From Campylobacteraceae bacterium (GTDB taxonomy: Bacteria > Campylobacterota > Campylobacteria > Campylobacterales > Sulfurovaceae), in contig JALVWV010000261.1 of assembly GCA_027023145.1 (NCBI GenBank), forward strand, positions 1-8,002: a DNA stretch of 8,002 nucleotides. Reading direction: 5' to 3'. The position numbers and the translations under genes were made by a program. This document shows positions 1 to 6,490 of this stretch, piece by piece. Under the pieces are notes generated by a model. The model saw only the letters and a list, made by a program, of their open reading frames with translations. It was not told where the DNA came from and ran no database searches. The first letter of the stretch is position 1, and each line of letters begins with the position of its first letter.

Positions 1-375
1 ACCTACTTGTGATTTTGCTTTCCCGCATCTTTGCGGGAGACTCCTCCGTCACTTACTACTCGTAAGCTCCTACGTCGCAACCCACAAATCTACAGAAAAT
101 CAAGAGAAAATTTTTACTTTCTGAATTTTCAAAAATTTCTCTTCACCAAATCCATTCGACCAAATCTGAAGCAAACTGATGCGAAATAACCTACTTGTGA
201 TTTTGCTTTCCCGCATCTTTGCGGGAGACTCCTCCGTCACTTACTACTCGTAAGCTCCTACGTTGCAACCCACAAATCTACAGAAAATCAAGAGAAAATT
301 TTTACTTTCTGAATTTTCAAAAATTTCTCTTCACCAAATCCATTCGACCCAATCTGAAGCAAACTGATGCGAAAT
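1..375. repeat. Tandem 188-bp intergenic repeat, two copies (1-188 and 189-375)
   Basis: The first 375 bases are two head-to-tail copies of a 188-bp unit. They differ at only two places within the unit (C76 versus T264, A162 versus C350), and the match stops at 376. Each copy starts ACCTACTTGTG, carries two perfect short hairpins, and then an AT-rich segment with T and A runs. The first copy starts at base 1 of the window, so the array may extend to the left. No credible gene lies in it: an open frame entering from copy 2 has no ribosome binding site and no recognisable product. The near-identity suggests recent tandem duplication or active homogenisation. It may be a dispersed intergenic element or a structured RNA; the sequence alone does not decide. 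Confidence 0.95.
21..66. other. Paired hairpins within repeat copy 1
   Basis: Two perfect inverted repeats lie close together: TCCCGCA (21-27) with TGCGGGA (32-38) around a 4-base loop, and CTTAC (52-56) with GTAAG (62-66) around a 5-base loop. Both recur at +188 (209-226 and 240-254). Retention of both stems in each copy fits a structured nucleic acid element, but the copies are too similar to test for compensatory change. Confidence 0.7.
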
Positions 376-426
376 CAAAACCCCCTGTTATTGAAACTCT
401 TATCTATACCCCAAGTCCAATTGGAG

Positions 427-432
427 TAAAAT
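427..432 (+). promoter_or_regulatory. Possible -10 box upstream of pta
   Basis: TAAAAT lies 34 bases before the pta start codon, with a Shine-Dalgarno-like AAGGA at 452-456 downstream. No convincing -35 is spaced correctly (TTGAAA at 391-396 is too far), which is common in Campylobacterota. The stretch 376-466 between the repeat array and pta holds nothing else that I recognise. The assignment is tentative. Confidence 0.3.
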
Positions 433-466
433 ATGCACTACAAAGCCAAATAAGGACTGTGGACTC

Positions 467-2557
467 ATGAAAATCAAAAGCCTCTACGTCTCTTCGCATA
501 CGGCGGCTTCCGGTAAGCTTGTGGTGACGATGGGGATGATGGAGTTCCTCAAAGCCCGGATGGGGCGGGTGGCGTTTTTCAAACCGTTTGTGACCGATGG
601 GGCGCAGGACAACGATATCTCCTTCTTCCTCGAGCGGTATGGGCTGGATATGGTGCGTACCGATATGGTGGGCTTGACGGTACAGCAGATCGAGCGGTAT
701 GTAGCTGAGGGTCGAATGGATCGAGCAATTGAGCTTTTGATGGAGCGGATCAAAGCGTTGGAAGCGGCGTACGATTTTGTCCTCATAGAGGGGCTACAAC
801 CGGATGCTTTCCCTGACACGATCGACTCAGATCTCAACCTTGATCTAGCACGCAACAGTGGTGCTGCGTTTGTCAATGTCCTCAAAGGATGTGGACAGGA
901 TGCCGATGCAATTCTCGATGCGATTCGGATCGATCATGAGCGGATCAGGGCATCGGGCTGTACCCATTTTGCGACGTTTGCCAACCGGTTAGATTCATCT
1001 GTTGCCCTGACGTTACGCACGGAGCTGGTTGCATCGGATTTTCCCATGCCGGTCTATTTTCTCGAGGAGATCCCGGAACTGGACATGCCGACGGTAGGCG
1101 AAGTGGCGGAAGCACTGGGGTGTGAACGGATCCGGGGAGAAGCCGAAGCGATGCGCCGGGTCGTGCGCGGCACACGGATCGCGGCGATGCAGCTTGAGCA
1201 CTTCCTCGAGTATCTTGAAGAGGGAGACCTCATCCTTGTGCCGGGGGATCGTCCGGAGATCACTCTGGGCGCTGTCATGGCAGCCGATTCTCCACACTAT
1301 CCGACTGTCTCCGGGATAGTACTGACCGGCGGGCGGAAACTGCCTGCATCGATCATGACCATACTCGAGGAAGCAGATCAGTATGCTATCCCTCTCCTTG
1401 CTCATGGGGAAGATACGTACCACACGGCACTGAAAGTGGAGCATGTCGCGGCGACTATCCGACCGGAAAGTGAGCGTAAGATTGCACTGGCGATGGGGCT
1501 CTTCAATGCGGCTGTGAATTACGACCATCTCCAACGTCAGATTGCACAAGCCGATTCATCGGTGATGACCCCCATGATGTTTGAGTATTCCCTTTTCCAG
1601 AAAGCGCAGAAACAGATGCAGCGGATCGTTCTCCCTGAAGCGACCGATGAACGGGTGCTGCGTGCCGTCGAAGTGCTGTTGCGCCGCAAGGCGGTGGCCA
1701 TCATACTGTTGGGGCAGGAAGAAGTCATCCGGCGTATTGCCGGTGCCCAGGGGCTCGACATCGGTGGGGCGACGATCGTCGATCCGGAGCGTTCGGAGTT
1801 GACCCCTGAGTTTGCCGAAACCTTCTATACGTTGCGCAAATCCAAAGGGATCACCCGGGATGCCGCGTACGATATGGTGCGCTCTCCGTCGCATTTCGGG
1901 ACGATGATGGTGCACCTGGGGTACGCCGACGGGATGGTCTCGGGGGCAATCCATACGACGCAGGAGACGATCCGTCCGGCGCTTCAGATCATCAAAACTC
2001 GCCCCGGCACTCCCATCGTCTCGAGTCTCTTTTTCATGAGCATGGCGCAGCAGGTGCTGATCTATGCTGACTGTGCGATCAATCAGGATCCTGATCCCGA
2101 GGCGTTGGCGACCATAGCGATCACGACGGCGGAGACGGCGATGCAGTTTGGCTTCGAGCCCCGGGTGGCGATGCTCTCCTACTCGACGGGGAGCTCGGGC
2201 AAAGGTGCTGATGTGGACAAAGTGATTCGCGCCACGCAAATCGCGCAGGAGAGGCGTCCCGATCTGCTGATCGAAGGTCCCATGCAGTACGATGCGGCGA
2301 TCGATCCCGATGTCGCCCGTACCAAGCTACCCGACTCGGAGGTGGCCGGGCGGGCGACGGTCTTCATCTTCCCCGATCTCAACACCGGCAATAATACCTA
2401 CAAGGCTGTCCAGCGCTCCACCGGAGCTCTCGCGGTCGGCCCCATCCTCCAGGGGCTCAACAAGCCGATCAACGATCTCAGCCGGGGGTGTACCGCTTCG
2501 GACATCGTCAGCACGGTGCTGATCACCGCTATTCAAGCCTCTGGAGGTGATACATGA
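467..2557 (+). CDS. pta: Phosphate acetyltransferase (long form with BioD-like N-terminal domain)
   Basis: This cytoplasmic enzyme interconverts acetyl-CoA plus phosphate and acetyl-phosphate plus CoA, the first half of the Pta-AckA acetate pathway. At 696 aa it is the long architecture, close in length to E. coli Pta (about 714 aa). Residues 1 to about 210 are a BioD/cobyric-acid-synthase-like P-loop domain with a degenerate nucleotide loop (ASGK at 14-17). A DRTGG domain follows at about 215-330 (GIVLTGG near 283). The catalytic PTA_PTB domain begins near residue 371 with RIVLPEATDERVLRA and contains STGSSGKG at 573-580 and the family signature around FPDLNTGNNTYKA (D637). The ATG has AAGGA ten bases upstream. 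The stop overlaps the ackA start in ATGA, so the two are translationally coupled. The N-terminal domain is regulatory in better studied long-form Ptas; here that role is inferred. Confidence 0.97.
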   Translation: MKIKSLYVSSHTAASGKLVVTMGMMEFLKARMGRVAFFKPFVTDGAQDNDISFFLERYGLDMVRTDMVGLTVQQIERYVAEGRMDRAIELLMERIKALEAAYDFVLIEGLQPDAFPDTIDSDLNLDLARNSGAAFVNVLKGCGQDADAILDAIRIDHERIRASGCTHFATFANRLDSSVALTLRTELVASDFPMPVYFLEEIPELDMPTVGEVAEALGCERIRGEAEAMRRVVRGTRIAAMQLEHFLEYLEEGDLILVPGDRPEITLGAVMAADSPHYPTVSGIVLTGGRKLPASIMTILEEADQYAIPLLAHGEDTYHTALKVEHVAATIRPESERKIALAMGLFNAAVNYDHLQRQIAQADSSVMTPMMFEYSLFQKAQKQMQRIVLPEATDERVLRAVEVLLRRKAVAIILLGQEEVIRRIAGAQGLDIGGATIVDPERSELTPEFAETFYTLRKSKGITRDAAYDMVRSPSHFGTMMVHLGYADGMVSGAIHTTQETIRPALQIIKTRPGTPIVSSLFFMSMAQQVLIYADCAINQDPDPEALATIAITTAETAMQFGFEPRVAMLSYSTGSSGKGADVDKVIRATQIAQERRPDLLIEGPMQYDAAIDPDVARTKLPDSEVAGRATVFIFPDLNTGNNTYKAVQRSTGALAVGPILQGLNKPINDLSRGCTASDIVSTVLITAIQASGGDT
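2543..2550 (+). promoter_or_regulatory. Strong ribosome binding site for ackA inside the end of pta
   Basis: GGAGGTGA is a near-perfect complement of the 16S rRNA 3' end and ends three bases before the ackA ATG at 2554. It lies in the last codons of pta and, with the ATGA overlap, supports this start and coupled translation of the two enzymes. Confidence 0.85.
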
Positions 2558-3597
2558 CGCTGCTGGTGCTCAATGCCGGGAGCTCATCTCTCAAATACAA
2601 GCTGTTTGACTTGGAGACGCTTGAGGTGCAAGTCGCCGGGATCGTTGAGGAGATCGTGGAAGGGGGCTATCCGGATGCGATTGCGCAGATGGAGGCGGTA
2701 CTGCGTGAACATGGCGTGGCATCTCTCTCGGAAGTGGCGGCGATCGGGCACCGGGTGGTGCACGGCGGCGAGCGGTTTGTTGCGAGTACGGTGATCGATG
2801 CAGAGGTGGAAGCGGCGATCGAGGCGCTGATCCCGCTGGCACCCCTCCACAACCCGGCCAACCTCGAGGGGATCCGCACCGCACGTCGACGGGCACCCGA
2901 AGTCGTACAGGTGGCGGTGTTTGATACGGCGTTTCATCAGAGCCTTCCCGAAGCAGCGTACCGCTATGCATTGCCCAAAGCGCTGTATACAGAGATGGGT
3001 ATCCGGCGGTACGGTTTTCATGGCACATCGCACGCGTATGTGGCGCGGCAGGCGGCAGAACGCCTCGGACAACTGCCCTCTGAAACCAATCTCATCACTC
3101 TGCATCTGGGCAACGGAGCGAGCGCCTGTGCGATCCGTGACGGCCGGAGTGTCGAGACCTCCATGGGGATGACCCCGCTCGAGGGGTTGGTGATGGGGAC
3201 GCGTCCGGGAGATGTCGATCCGGGGGTGCTCCTCTATCTGGCACGGGAGCAGGGGTATACTTTCGACCGGATTGACCGCCTTCTCAACCGCGAGAGCGGC
3301 CTCGAGGGTCTCTGCGGTGACCACGACTTGCGGCGGATCCATGCTCGGATTGCTGATGGGGACACCGAGGCGGCGCTGGCGCTGGAGATATTTGTCCACC
3401 GGGTGCGCAAATACATTGGTGCCTATGTCGCAGTGCTGGGGCGGGTCGATGCGCTGGTCTTTACCGGCGGGATCGGAGAAAACGACGCGATCGTACGTGA
3501 GATGATCCTTGAAGATTTGCCCTTTGACTTCCCGGTATTGGTGATCCCAACTGATGAAGAGCTTGAGATTGCTATGGAAACAAGAAATAAGTTATAA
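2554..3597 (+). CDS. ackA: Acetate kinase, short form
   Basis: Acetate kinase converts acetyl-phosphate plus ADP into acetate plus ATP (reversible) and pairs with the preceding Pta. It is an ASKHA-fold enzyme. Residues matching the Methanosarcina thermophila active site are all visible: N7 (LNAGSSSLK), R67 (GHRVVHGG), H99, D124 (FDTAFH), H156 (GFHGTSH), R217 (GTRPGD), the GGIGEN loop at 305-310, and E335 in IPTDEEL. The protein is only 347 aa, against about 400 for the family. About 24 residues are missing between GGIGEN and IPTDEE, and the N-terminal lobe is also contracted before GHRVVHGG, with no frameshift visible. The C-terminus ends soon after the EELEIA helix. Since the catalytic residues are kept I call it functional, but the C-terminal contraction is unusual. 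Confidence 0.95.
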   Translation: MTLLVLNAGSSSLKYKLFDLETLEVQVAGIVEEIVEGGYPDAIAQMEAVLREHGVASLSEVAAIGHRVVHGGERFVASTVIDAEVEAAIEALIPLAPLHNPANLEGIRTARRRAPEVVQVAVFDTAFHQSLPEAAYRYALPKALYTEMGIRRYGFHGTSHAYVARQAAERLGQLPSETNLITLHLGNGASACAIRDGRSVETSMGMTPLEGLVMGTRPGDVDPGVLLYLAREQGYTFDRIDRLLNRESGLEGLCGDHDLRRIHARIADGDTEAALALEIFVHRVRKYIGAYVAVLGRVDALVFTGGIGENDAIVREMILEDLPFDFPVLVIPTDEELEIAMETRNKL

Positions 3598-3599
3598 TG
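3594..3599 (+). promoter_or_regulatory. -10 box for the membrane-protein gene, overlapping the ackA stop
   Basis: A consensus TATAAT covers the ackA stop codon (TAA at 3595-3597). It lies 25 bases before the next start codon, which has its own AAGGA at 3615-3619. No good -35 is seen at 16-18 bp. It implies that the next gene can be transcribed independently of pta-ackA. Confidence 0.55.
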
Positions 3600-3624
3600 G
3601 CGTTTTCTGAACAAAAGGAATAAA

Positions 3625-4203
3625 ATGTTTCTCAAAAAACTCCTCGACCGCCTGGTCCTCCTGATCCAGCTCATCCTCGTGGTGATTTTCATCGTCTTCG
3701 AAGAGGTGATCTGGGAAGGGATCGCGCAGCCGATTTACCGCTATATTCATGAGCTGCATATCCTTCAGGCACTCGAAGCCAAACTCAAGCAACTCAACCG
3801 CTACGTCCTGTTGGTACTTTTTCTGATCCTCTTTGTCGGTGTCGAAGGTGCCGGGCTGCTGGCCGGGGTGATGCTGGTGCGGGGGATGGTGGTTACCGCG
3901 ACACTGCTCTACGGCGCCAAGATCCCCATTGCGGCATTTGTATTCTGGATGTTTCATGCTACCGAGAGTACGCTGCTCTCTTTTGACTGGTTCCGCTGGG
4001 CGTATGAGAAAGTTCTGGCGTTTTTCGACTGGATCAAAGAGCGGGAGATTTACCGCGAGGCTCGGGCGATGTTCCGGGAGGTCAAGGGATCTTTTCGTGT
4101 GTTCAAAGAAAAATATTTCAGCGGAGAGAATACCCTTGCCAAGCGGTTCAAACGGCTCTACCGAGTGGTGAAGAGAGCGTTTGAAGGTGGAGAAGAGTCG
4201 TGA
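3625..4203 (+). CDS. Uncharacterised inner-membrane protein with basic cytoplasmic tail
   Basis: I do not recognise a named family. The 192-aa protein has three hydrophobic stretches likely to cross the membrane: about 10-25 (flanked by KK and DR, with an EE just after), 60-85 and 88-112. Residues from about 125 to 192 form a soluble, charged, strongly basic tail rich in K/R and aromatic residues (for example REIYREARAMFREVK), probably helical and possibly membrane- or nucleic-acid-proximal. There is no cleavable signal peptide. The ATG is preceded by AAGGA five bases upstream. It follows ackA by 27 bp but has a promoter-like TATAAT of its own, so membership of the acetate operon is uncertain. 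Translation is terminated by TGA just before a structured, gene-free stretch. Confidence 0.8.
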   Translation: MFLKKLLDRLVLLIQLILVVIFIVFEEVIWEGIAQPIYRYIHELHILQALEAKLKQLNRYVLLVLFLILFVGVEGAGLLAGVMLVRGMVVTATLLYGAKIPIAAFVFWMFHATESTLLSFDWFRWAYEKVLAFFDWIKEREIYREARAMFREVKGSFRVFKEKYFSGENTLAKRFKRLYRVVKRAFEGGEES

Positions 4204-4273
4204 CCGAAATTTGTATTCCCATGTTGCAAGACCCCAATTTTCTTGTGTTTTTTCACAGTTTCGGAACGTGGGA
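4204..4273 (+). other. Possible pseudoknot-forming 3' untranslated segment
   Basis: Directly after the membrane-protein stop, CCGAAA (4204-4209) can pair with TTTCGG (4259-4264), and TCCCATGTT (4217-4225) with AACGTGGGA (4265-4273, one G-U pair). The order of the arms gives an H-type pseudoknot topology in which the two 3' arms are adjacent. A small TGTG-T6-CACA hairpin (4244-4257) sits inside. It may be chance or part of the transcript end. Confidence 0.3.
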
Positions 4274-4309
4274 TAAAGCCAGAGCTACGTAACGAAGAGA
4301 AGATAAAGT

Positions 4310-4356
4310 GTATATGAATATATAAAAAATAGTGTGATTTTTATATATCCATATAC
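4310..4356. terminator. Long AT-rich hairpin between converging genes, putative bidirectional terminator
   Basis: Bases 4310-4328 and 4338-4356 form a 19-bp stem with one mismatch (A4317 opposite C4349) and a 9-base loop. The stem contains an A5/T5 run, so either strand has a U-rich arm. It sits between the end of the + strand membrane-protein gene and the end of minus-strand smpB, ten bases beyond the smpB stop, which suits termination from both sides. There is no GC-rich stem base or separate U-tract, so it is not a textbook terminator. Confidence 0.5.
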
Positions 4357-4365
4357 AAAACAGGT

Positions 4366-4827
4366 TCAATACCCCCGATTCTTCATCGCCTGCTGCGCCT
4401 CCCTCTCCTGAGTGCGGCGTTTGAGGGTTTCGCGTTTGTCGTGGAGTTTCTTGCCCTTGGCGAGTGCGATGGTGACTTTGGCGTAGTTGCGTTCGTTGAA
4501 GTAGAGTTTGAGGGGGACGATAGTCAGTCCGTCTTTGTGGACTTTGGCGTAGAGTTTGTCGACCTGTTTTTTGTGCAGGAGGAGTTTGCGCGGGGCGCGT
4601 TCTTCGCGGGCGAAGTGGGCGTTGGTGGTGTCGAGCCGTCCGATATGGGCGTTCATGAGGTGGAGCTCACCTTTGATGAAGCGGCAGAAGGCGTCGTTGA
4701 GGTTGGCGCGTTTGGCACGGAGCCCTTTGACTTCGGCGCCCTGCAGTACGATCCCGGCTTCGAGGGTTTCGAGGATCTCATAGTCATGGCGGGCTTTTTT
4801 GTTTTGGGCGATGAGTTGGATGGCCAC
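4366..4827 (-). CDS. smpB: SsrA (tmRNA)-binding protein SmpB
   Basis: SmpB binds tmRNA and brings it to stalled ribosomes for trans-translation. The 153-aa product has the usual length and layout: an OB-fold core beginning IAQNKKARHDYEILETLEAGI, the AEVKGLRAKRANLNDAFCR region, and a basic tail with HDKRETLKRRTQEREAQQAM that enters the decoding centre. I chose the GTG at 4827 because AAAAGG lies seven bases upstream (4840-4835) and the homology starts exactly there. A longer frame with an ATG at 4872 adds residues without family similarity, and its start would lie upstream of the promoter. In Helicobacter smpB directly follows ispE; here about 3 kb of opposite-strand genes separates the two and smpB has its own promoter. 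Confidence 0.96.
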   Translation of the reverse strand: MAIQLIAQNKKARHDYEILETLEAGIVLQGAEVKGLRAKRANLNDAFCRFIKGELHLMNAHIGRLDTTNAHFAREERAPRKLLLHKKQVDKLYAKVHKDGLTIVPLKLYFNERNYAKVTIALAKGKKLHDKRETLKRRTQEREAQQAMKNRGY

Positions 4828-4849
4828 GGCGAAACCTTTTTTTGGTAGA

Positions 4850-4855
4850 ATTATA
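4850..4855 (-). promoter_or_regulatory. -10 box of smpB
   Basis: Read on the minus strand this is a consensus TATAAT, 22 bases before the GTG start, giving a leader of roughly 15 bases that just accommodates the AAAAGG ribosome binding site. On the + strand TAGAAT (4846-4851) overlaps it and could serve the divergent Sel1-like gene at 4873, so the two start regions are intertwined. Confidence 0.6.
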
Positions 4856-4872
4856 GCAGAAAAGGAGTACAA

Positions 4873-5235
4873 ATGAAACGGATCGTAGGGATGACGCTGG
4901 CGATGGGTTTGATCCTGAGTGCCGGAGGACTAAAGACGCAGAAGAGCCGCTGCAATCGAGGCGATGTAGCGAGCTGTGTGGATGTGGGGACGTATTACGC
5001 TTCGCGGGATCGGGGGGCTCAGGCGGCACCCTATCTCAGTCGTGCCTGTTCACGGGGTGCAGCCGACGCGTGTGATGACTTGGCCTTCATCTACGCCAAT
5101 GCCAAAGGGGTGCGCCAGAGCTACACCAAAGCGATGCGCTACTGGTCGCGCGGCTGCCGGCTGGGGAGCCGCTCGGCCTGCGCCAACTACGATCTGGCCA
5201 AAGCCCGGGTACGGCGGCTGCGGAAGCGACGGTAG
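4873..5235 (+). CDS. Secreted Sel1-repeat, cysteine-paired (Hcp-like) protein
   Basis: The 120-aa product has a signal peptide (basic MKR, hydrophobic 4-17) and a periplasmic mature part with Sel1-like helical repeats. Three cysteine pairs, C27/C35, C59/C67 and C95/C103, are all eight residues apart. This is the disulfide spacing of the Helicobacter cysteine-rich (Hcp) Sel1 family, and each pair should staple one helix-turn-helix repeat. Motifs such as ACSRGAADACDDLAFIYANAKGV are typical. The C-terminus is very basic (RVRRLRKRR). AAAGGAG at 4861-4867 supports the ATG. The gene is divergent from smpB with only 45 bp between start codons. Hcp-like proteins are proposed to mediate protein-protein contacts; the partner here is unknown. 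At three repeats it is short for the family. Confidence 0.85.
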   Translation: MKRIVGMTLAMGLILSAGGLKTQKSRCNRGDVASCVDVGTYYASRDRGAQAAPYLSRACSRGAADACDDLAFIYANAKGVRQSYTKAMRYWSRGCRLGSRSACANYDLAKARVRRLRKRR

Positions 5236-5275
5236 ATCGTCAGGGGCGCTTATCGGACTTCAATTTCTGATTTTG

Positions 5276-5284
5276 TGTTATAAT
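5276..5284 (+). promoter_or_regulatory. Extended -10 promoter of the RelB/ParE-type toxin-antitoxin operon
   Basis: TGTTATAAT (TG at 5276-5277, TATAAT at 5279-5284) is an extended -10 element 25 bases upstream of the antitoxin ATG, with AAGGAG at 5298-5303 as the ribosome binding site. Such operons are usually autorepressed by the antitoxin-toxin complex, but I see no clear operator palindrome. Confidence 0.6.
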
Positions 5285-5309
5285 AACCCAAGTACACAAG
5301 GAGTATCCC

Positions 5310-5567
5310 ATGCAAACGCTTTCTGTTCGTATTGAAAATGACTTTATGGGTGAATTCATGAGCTATATAGAAAAGTTCAAAGATAAAATCCATCTGCAAC
5401 GTGATGAAAATCTTGAATACGATTCCTATTTTTATGAAAGAAAAGAGCGTCTGGATCGGATCGACGACGGGGTGAAAAAAGGCGATACCGTATTGCTGAG
5501 TATTGACGAGTTTGAACAAAGATCTCAAGCGCTTGAGACAAAGTTGGCTGCGCAATATGGAGATTGA
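5310..5567 (+). CDS. Antitoxin of a type II ParE/RelE-family toxin-antitoxin pair
   Basis: The small acidic 85-aa protein begins with a beta strand and helix (QTLSVRIENDFMGEFMSYIEKF) that resembles the DNA-binding ribbon-helix-helix start of RelB/CopG-type antitoxins. The C-terminal half (LLSIDEFEQRSQALETKLAAQYGD) should be the flexible toxin-wrapping segment. It is identified mainly by position: it directly precedes and overlaps the ParE-like toxin gene by 11 bp (5557-5567). The ATG has AAGGAG six bases upstream. By family analogy it neutralises the toxin and represses the operon. Confidence 0.8.
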   Translation: MQTLSVRIENDFMGEFMSYIEKFKDKIHLQRDENLEYDSYFYERKERLDRIDDGVKKGDTVLLSIDEFEQRSQALETKLAAQYGD

Positions 5568-5838
5568 GCTTACCGAAAATTTCTGGGCAAGTTTCGAAAA
5601 AATTTACACTTACATCGCCAAGGACAAGCTCTCCGCCGCCCAGAATTTCAGGCGAAGGCTTCTCGAACAGATCAAAACTATTCCGGATTTTCCTTACCAA
5701 TATCGTCAATCACGCTACTACGACAATCATAACTACCGGGATATGATTTTCCGAAAGTATACGATTGTCTATACGATCGATACTCCAGCCGACCGCATCA
5801 TCGTGTTGGATATTTTCAATCGGAATCAGCCGCTCTGA
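5557..5838 (+). CDS. ParE/RelE-superfamily toxin
   Basis: The 93-aa basic product has the layout of ParE/RelE toxins: N-terminal helices (TENFWASFEKIYTYIAKDKLSAAQNFRRRLLEQI), then the beta sheet with YRDMIFRKYTIVYTID and the C-terminal VLDIFNRNQPL, a typical family ending. ParE members inhibit gyrase and RelE members cut ribosome-bound mRNA; I cannot assign one target from sequence alone, though the helical hairpin is more ParE-like. I start it at the ATG at 5557, inside the end of the antitoxin gene, because homology begins there. A TTG at 5503 would add 18 residues read out of frame through the antitoxin. No separate ribosome binding site is visible, so translation is probably coupled. Confidence 0.88.
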   Translation: MEIELTENFWASFEKIYTYIAKDKLSAAQNFRRRLLEQIKTIPDFPYQYRQSRYYDNHNYRDMIFRKYTIVYTIDTPADRIIVLDIFNRNQPL

Positions 5839-5875
5839 GATGATAAGAGTGCAAAGTACCTGCGAGGAGTTTCCC

Positions 5876-6478
5876 ATGCGCAATAAGCCGACATTCAAAA
5901 CCCTAGCTCTTATCTCTCTGGCTTTGATGACACTGATCGGTTGCGACAGCAAGAGTGCCGGGACACCTCCCGCACATGACCAGCCACCCGCCGACCCCCT
6001 CCCGGCGGTCATCCACGGTCACCGTCTCCCGCCGGAGCCTGATCCGAAGGTCAACAATGCTACGTTGCTCGGGGTGGATGTGAACCACAACGGGGTGCGG
6101 GATGATGTGGAGCGGTGGATTTATGCGACCTACAAGGATAAGCATCCGATCTATATCGATATTGCGATGCAGGCTGGGAGGGCTTATAAGCTTGTGTTGG
6201 AGCATCCGGAGAGGGCGAAAGAGATACGTGAAAGAGTTAATGCTCCTTATTTTTGTGGATCTTATTATATGGATTATGTAAAATTTTTTCATAAACCTGT
6301 TTTAGTTCATAAGAGGATAGATGTTCCTGTAAAAAGTAAATATTTCAATACGAAAGCACGAAAAGATATTTATTGGCAGTATGATAGGTTGCTAAGTGGA
6401 GGCAGTTATCCTCTTCCAAAAATTAGAGAAATGAAAAAGCAATGCGATTTTGACACCAGTAAATACGACAAGGACTGA
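5876..6478 (+). CDS. Lipoprotein with EF-hand/TSP3-like calcium-binding motif (copy A)
   Basis: The 200-aa product begins with a lipoprotein signal peptide: basic RNK, hydrophobic 10-21, lipobox LIGC with the lipidated cysteine C23. A Pro-rich linker follows (about 30-57). At 68-79 is DVNHNGVRDDVE, a DxNxNGxxDxxE calcium-loop motif. The rest (80-200) is a soluble domain rich in aromatic and basic residues, with conserved KSKYFNTKARKD and two cysteines (near 124 and 190). I do not know its function; an envelope protein stabilised by calcium is an inference. The ATG is supported by GAGGAG at 5864-5869; a longer frame from 5765 has no such site and destroys the leader. It begins 37 bp after the ParE-like toxin gene, probably cotranscribed. 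The 5' half is GC-rich and almost identical to copy B, while the 3' half is AT-rich and diverged. Confidence 0.85.
   Translation: MRNKPTFKTLALISLALMTLIGCDSKSAGTPPAHDQPPADPLPAVIHGHRLPPEPDPKVNNATLLGVDVNHNGVRDDVERWIYATYKDKHPIYIDIAMQAGRAYKLVLEHPERAKEIRERVNAPYFCGSYYMDYVKFFHKPVLVHKRIDVPVKSKYFNTKARKDIYWQYDRLLSGGSYPLPKIREMKKQCDFDTSKYDKD
5988..6228 (+). repeat. Direct repeat, copy A of the near-identical block
   Basis: This 241-bp segment matches 7338-7576 with nine substitutions and a 2-base gap, about 96% identity, at an offset of about 1350 bp. It covers the Pro-rich linker, calcium motif and following helix of copy A. Similarity falls sharply at both edges: the leaders differ completely and the 3' halves are clearly related only as protein. 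Confidence 0.95.
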
Positions 6479-6490
6479 GATGAAAATATT

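Noticed and set aside
1..375. CRISPR array
   Set aside because: Only two long contiguous copies with no spacers and no cas genes nearby.
219..470. Open frame of 83 codons through repeat copy 2 into the pta start
   Set aside because: No ribosome binding site, low-complexity basic product, lies in a non-coding tandem repeat and overlaps the true pta start.
1556..2239. Long antisense frame inside pta (227 codons)
   Set aside because: Shadow of the GC-rich pta coding frame; composition rich in R/H/D without a recognisable domain.
2584..3399. Long antisense frame inside ackA (271 codons)
   Set aside because: Shadow frame opposite a clearly conserved kinase gene; no start signal or family resemblance.
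4441..4848. + strand frame opposite smpB
   Set aside because: Acidic, repetitive mirror of the basic SmpB sequence; smpB is unambiguous on the other strand.
4828..4872. N-terminal extension of SmpB to an upstream ATG
   Set aside because: It includes the TATAAT promoter and the AAAAGG site, and family similarity begins at the GTG at 4827.
5503..5556. TTG-started extension of the ParE-like toxin
   Set aside because: Reads out of frame through the antitoxin gene, adds unlike residues, and the ATG at 5557 fits the family length.
5765..5875. TTG-started extension of lipoprotein copy A
   Set aside because: It overlaps the toxin gene and would place the lipoprotein signal internally; GAGGAG supports the ATG at 5876.
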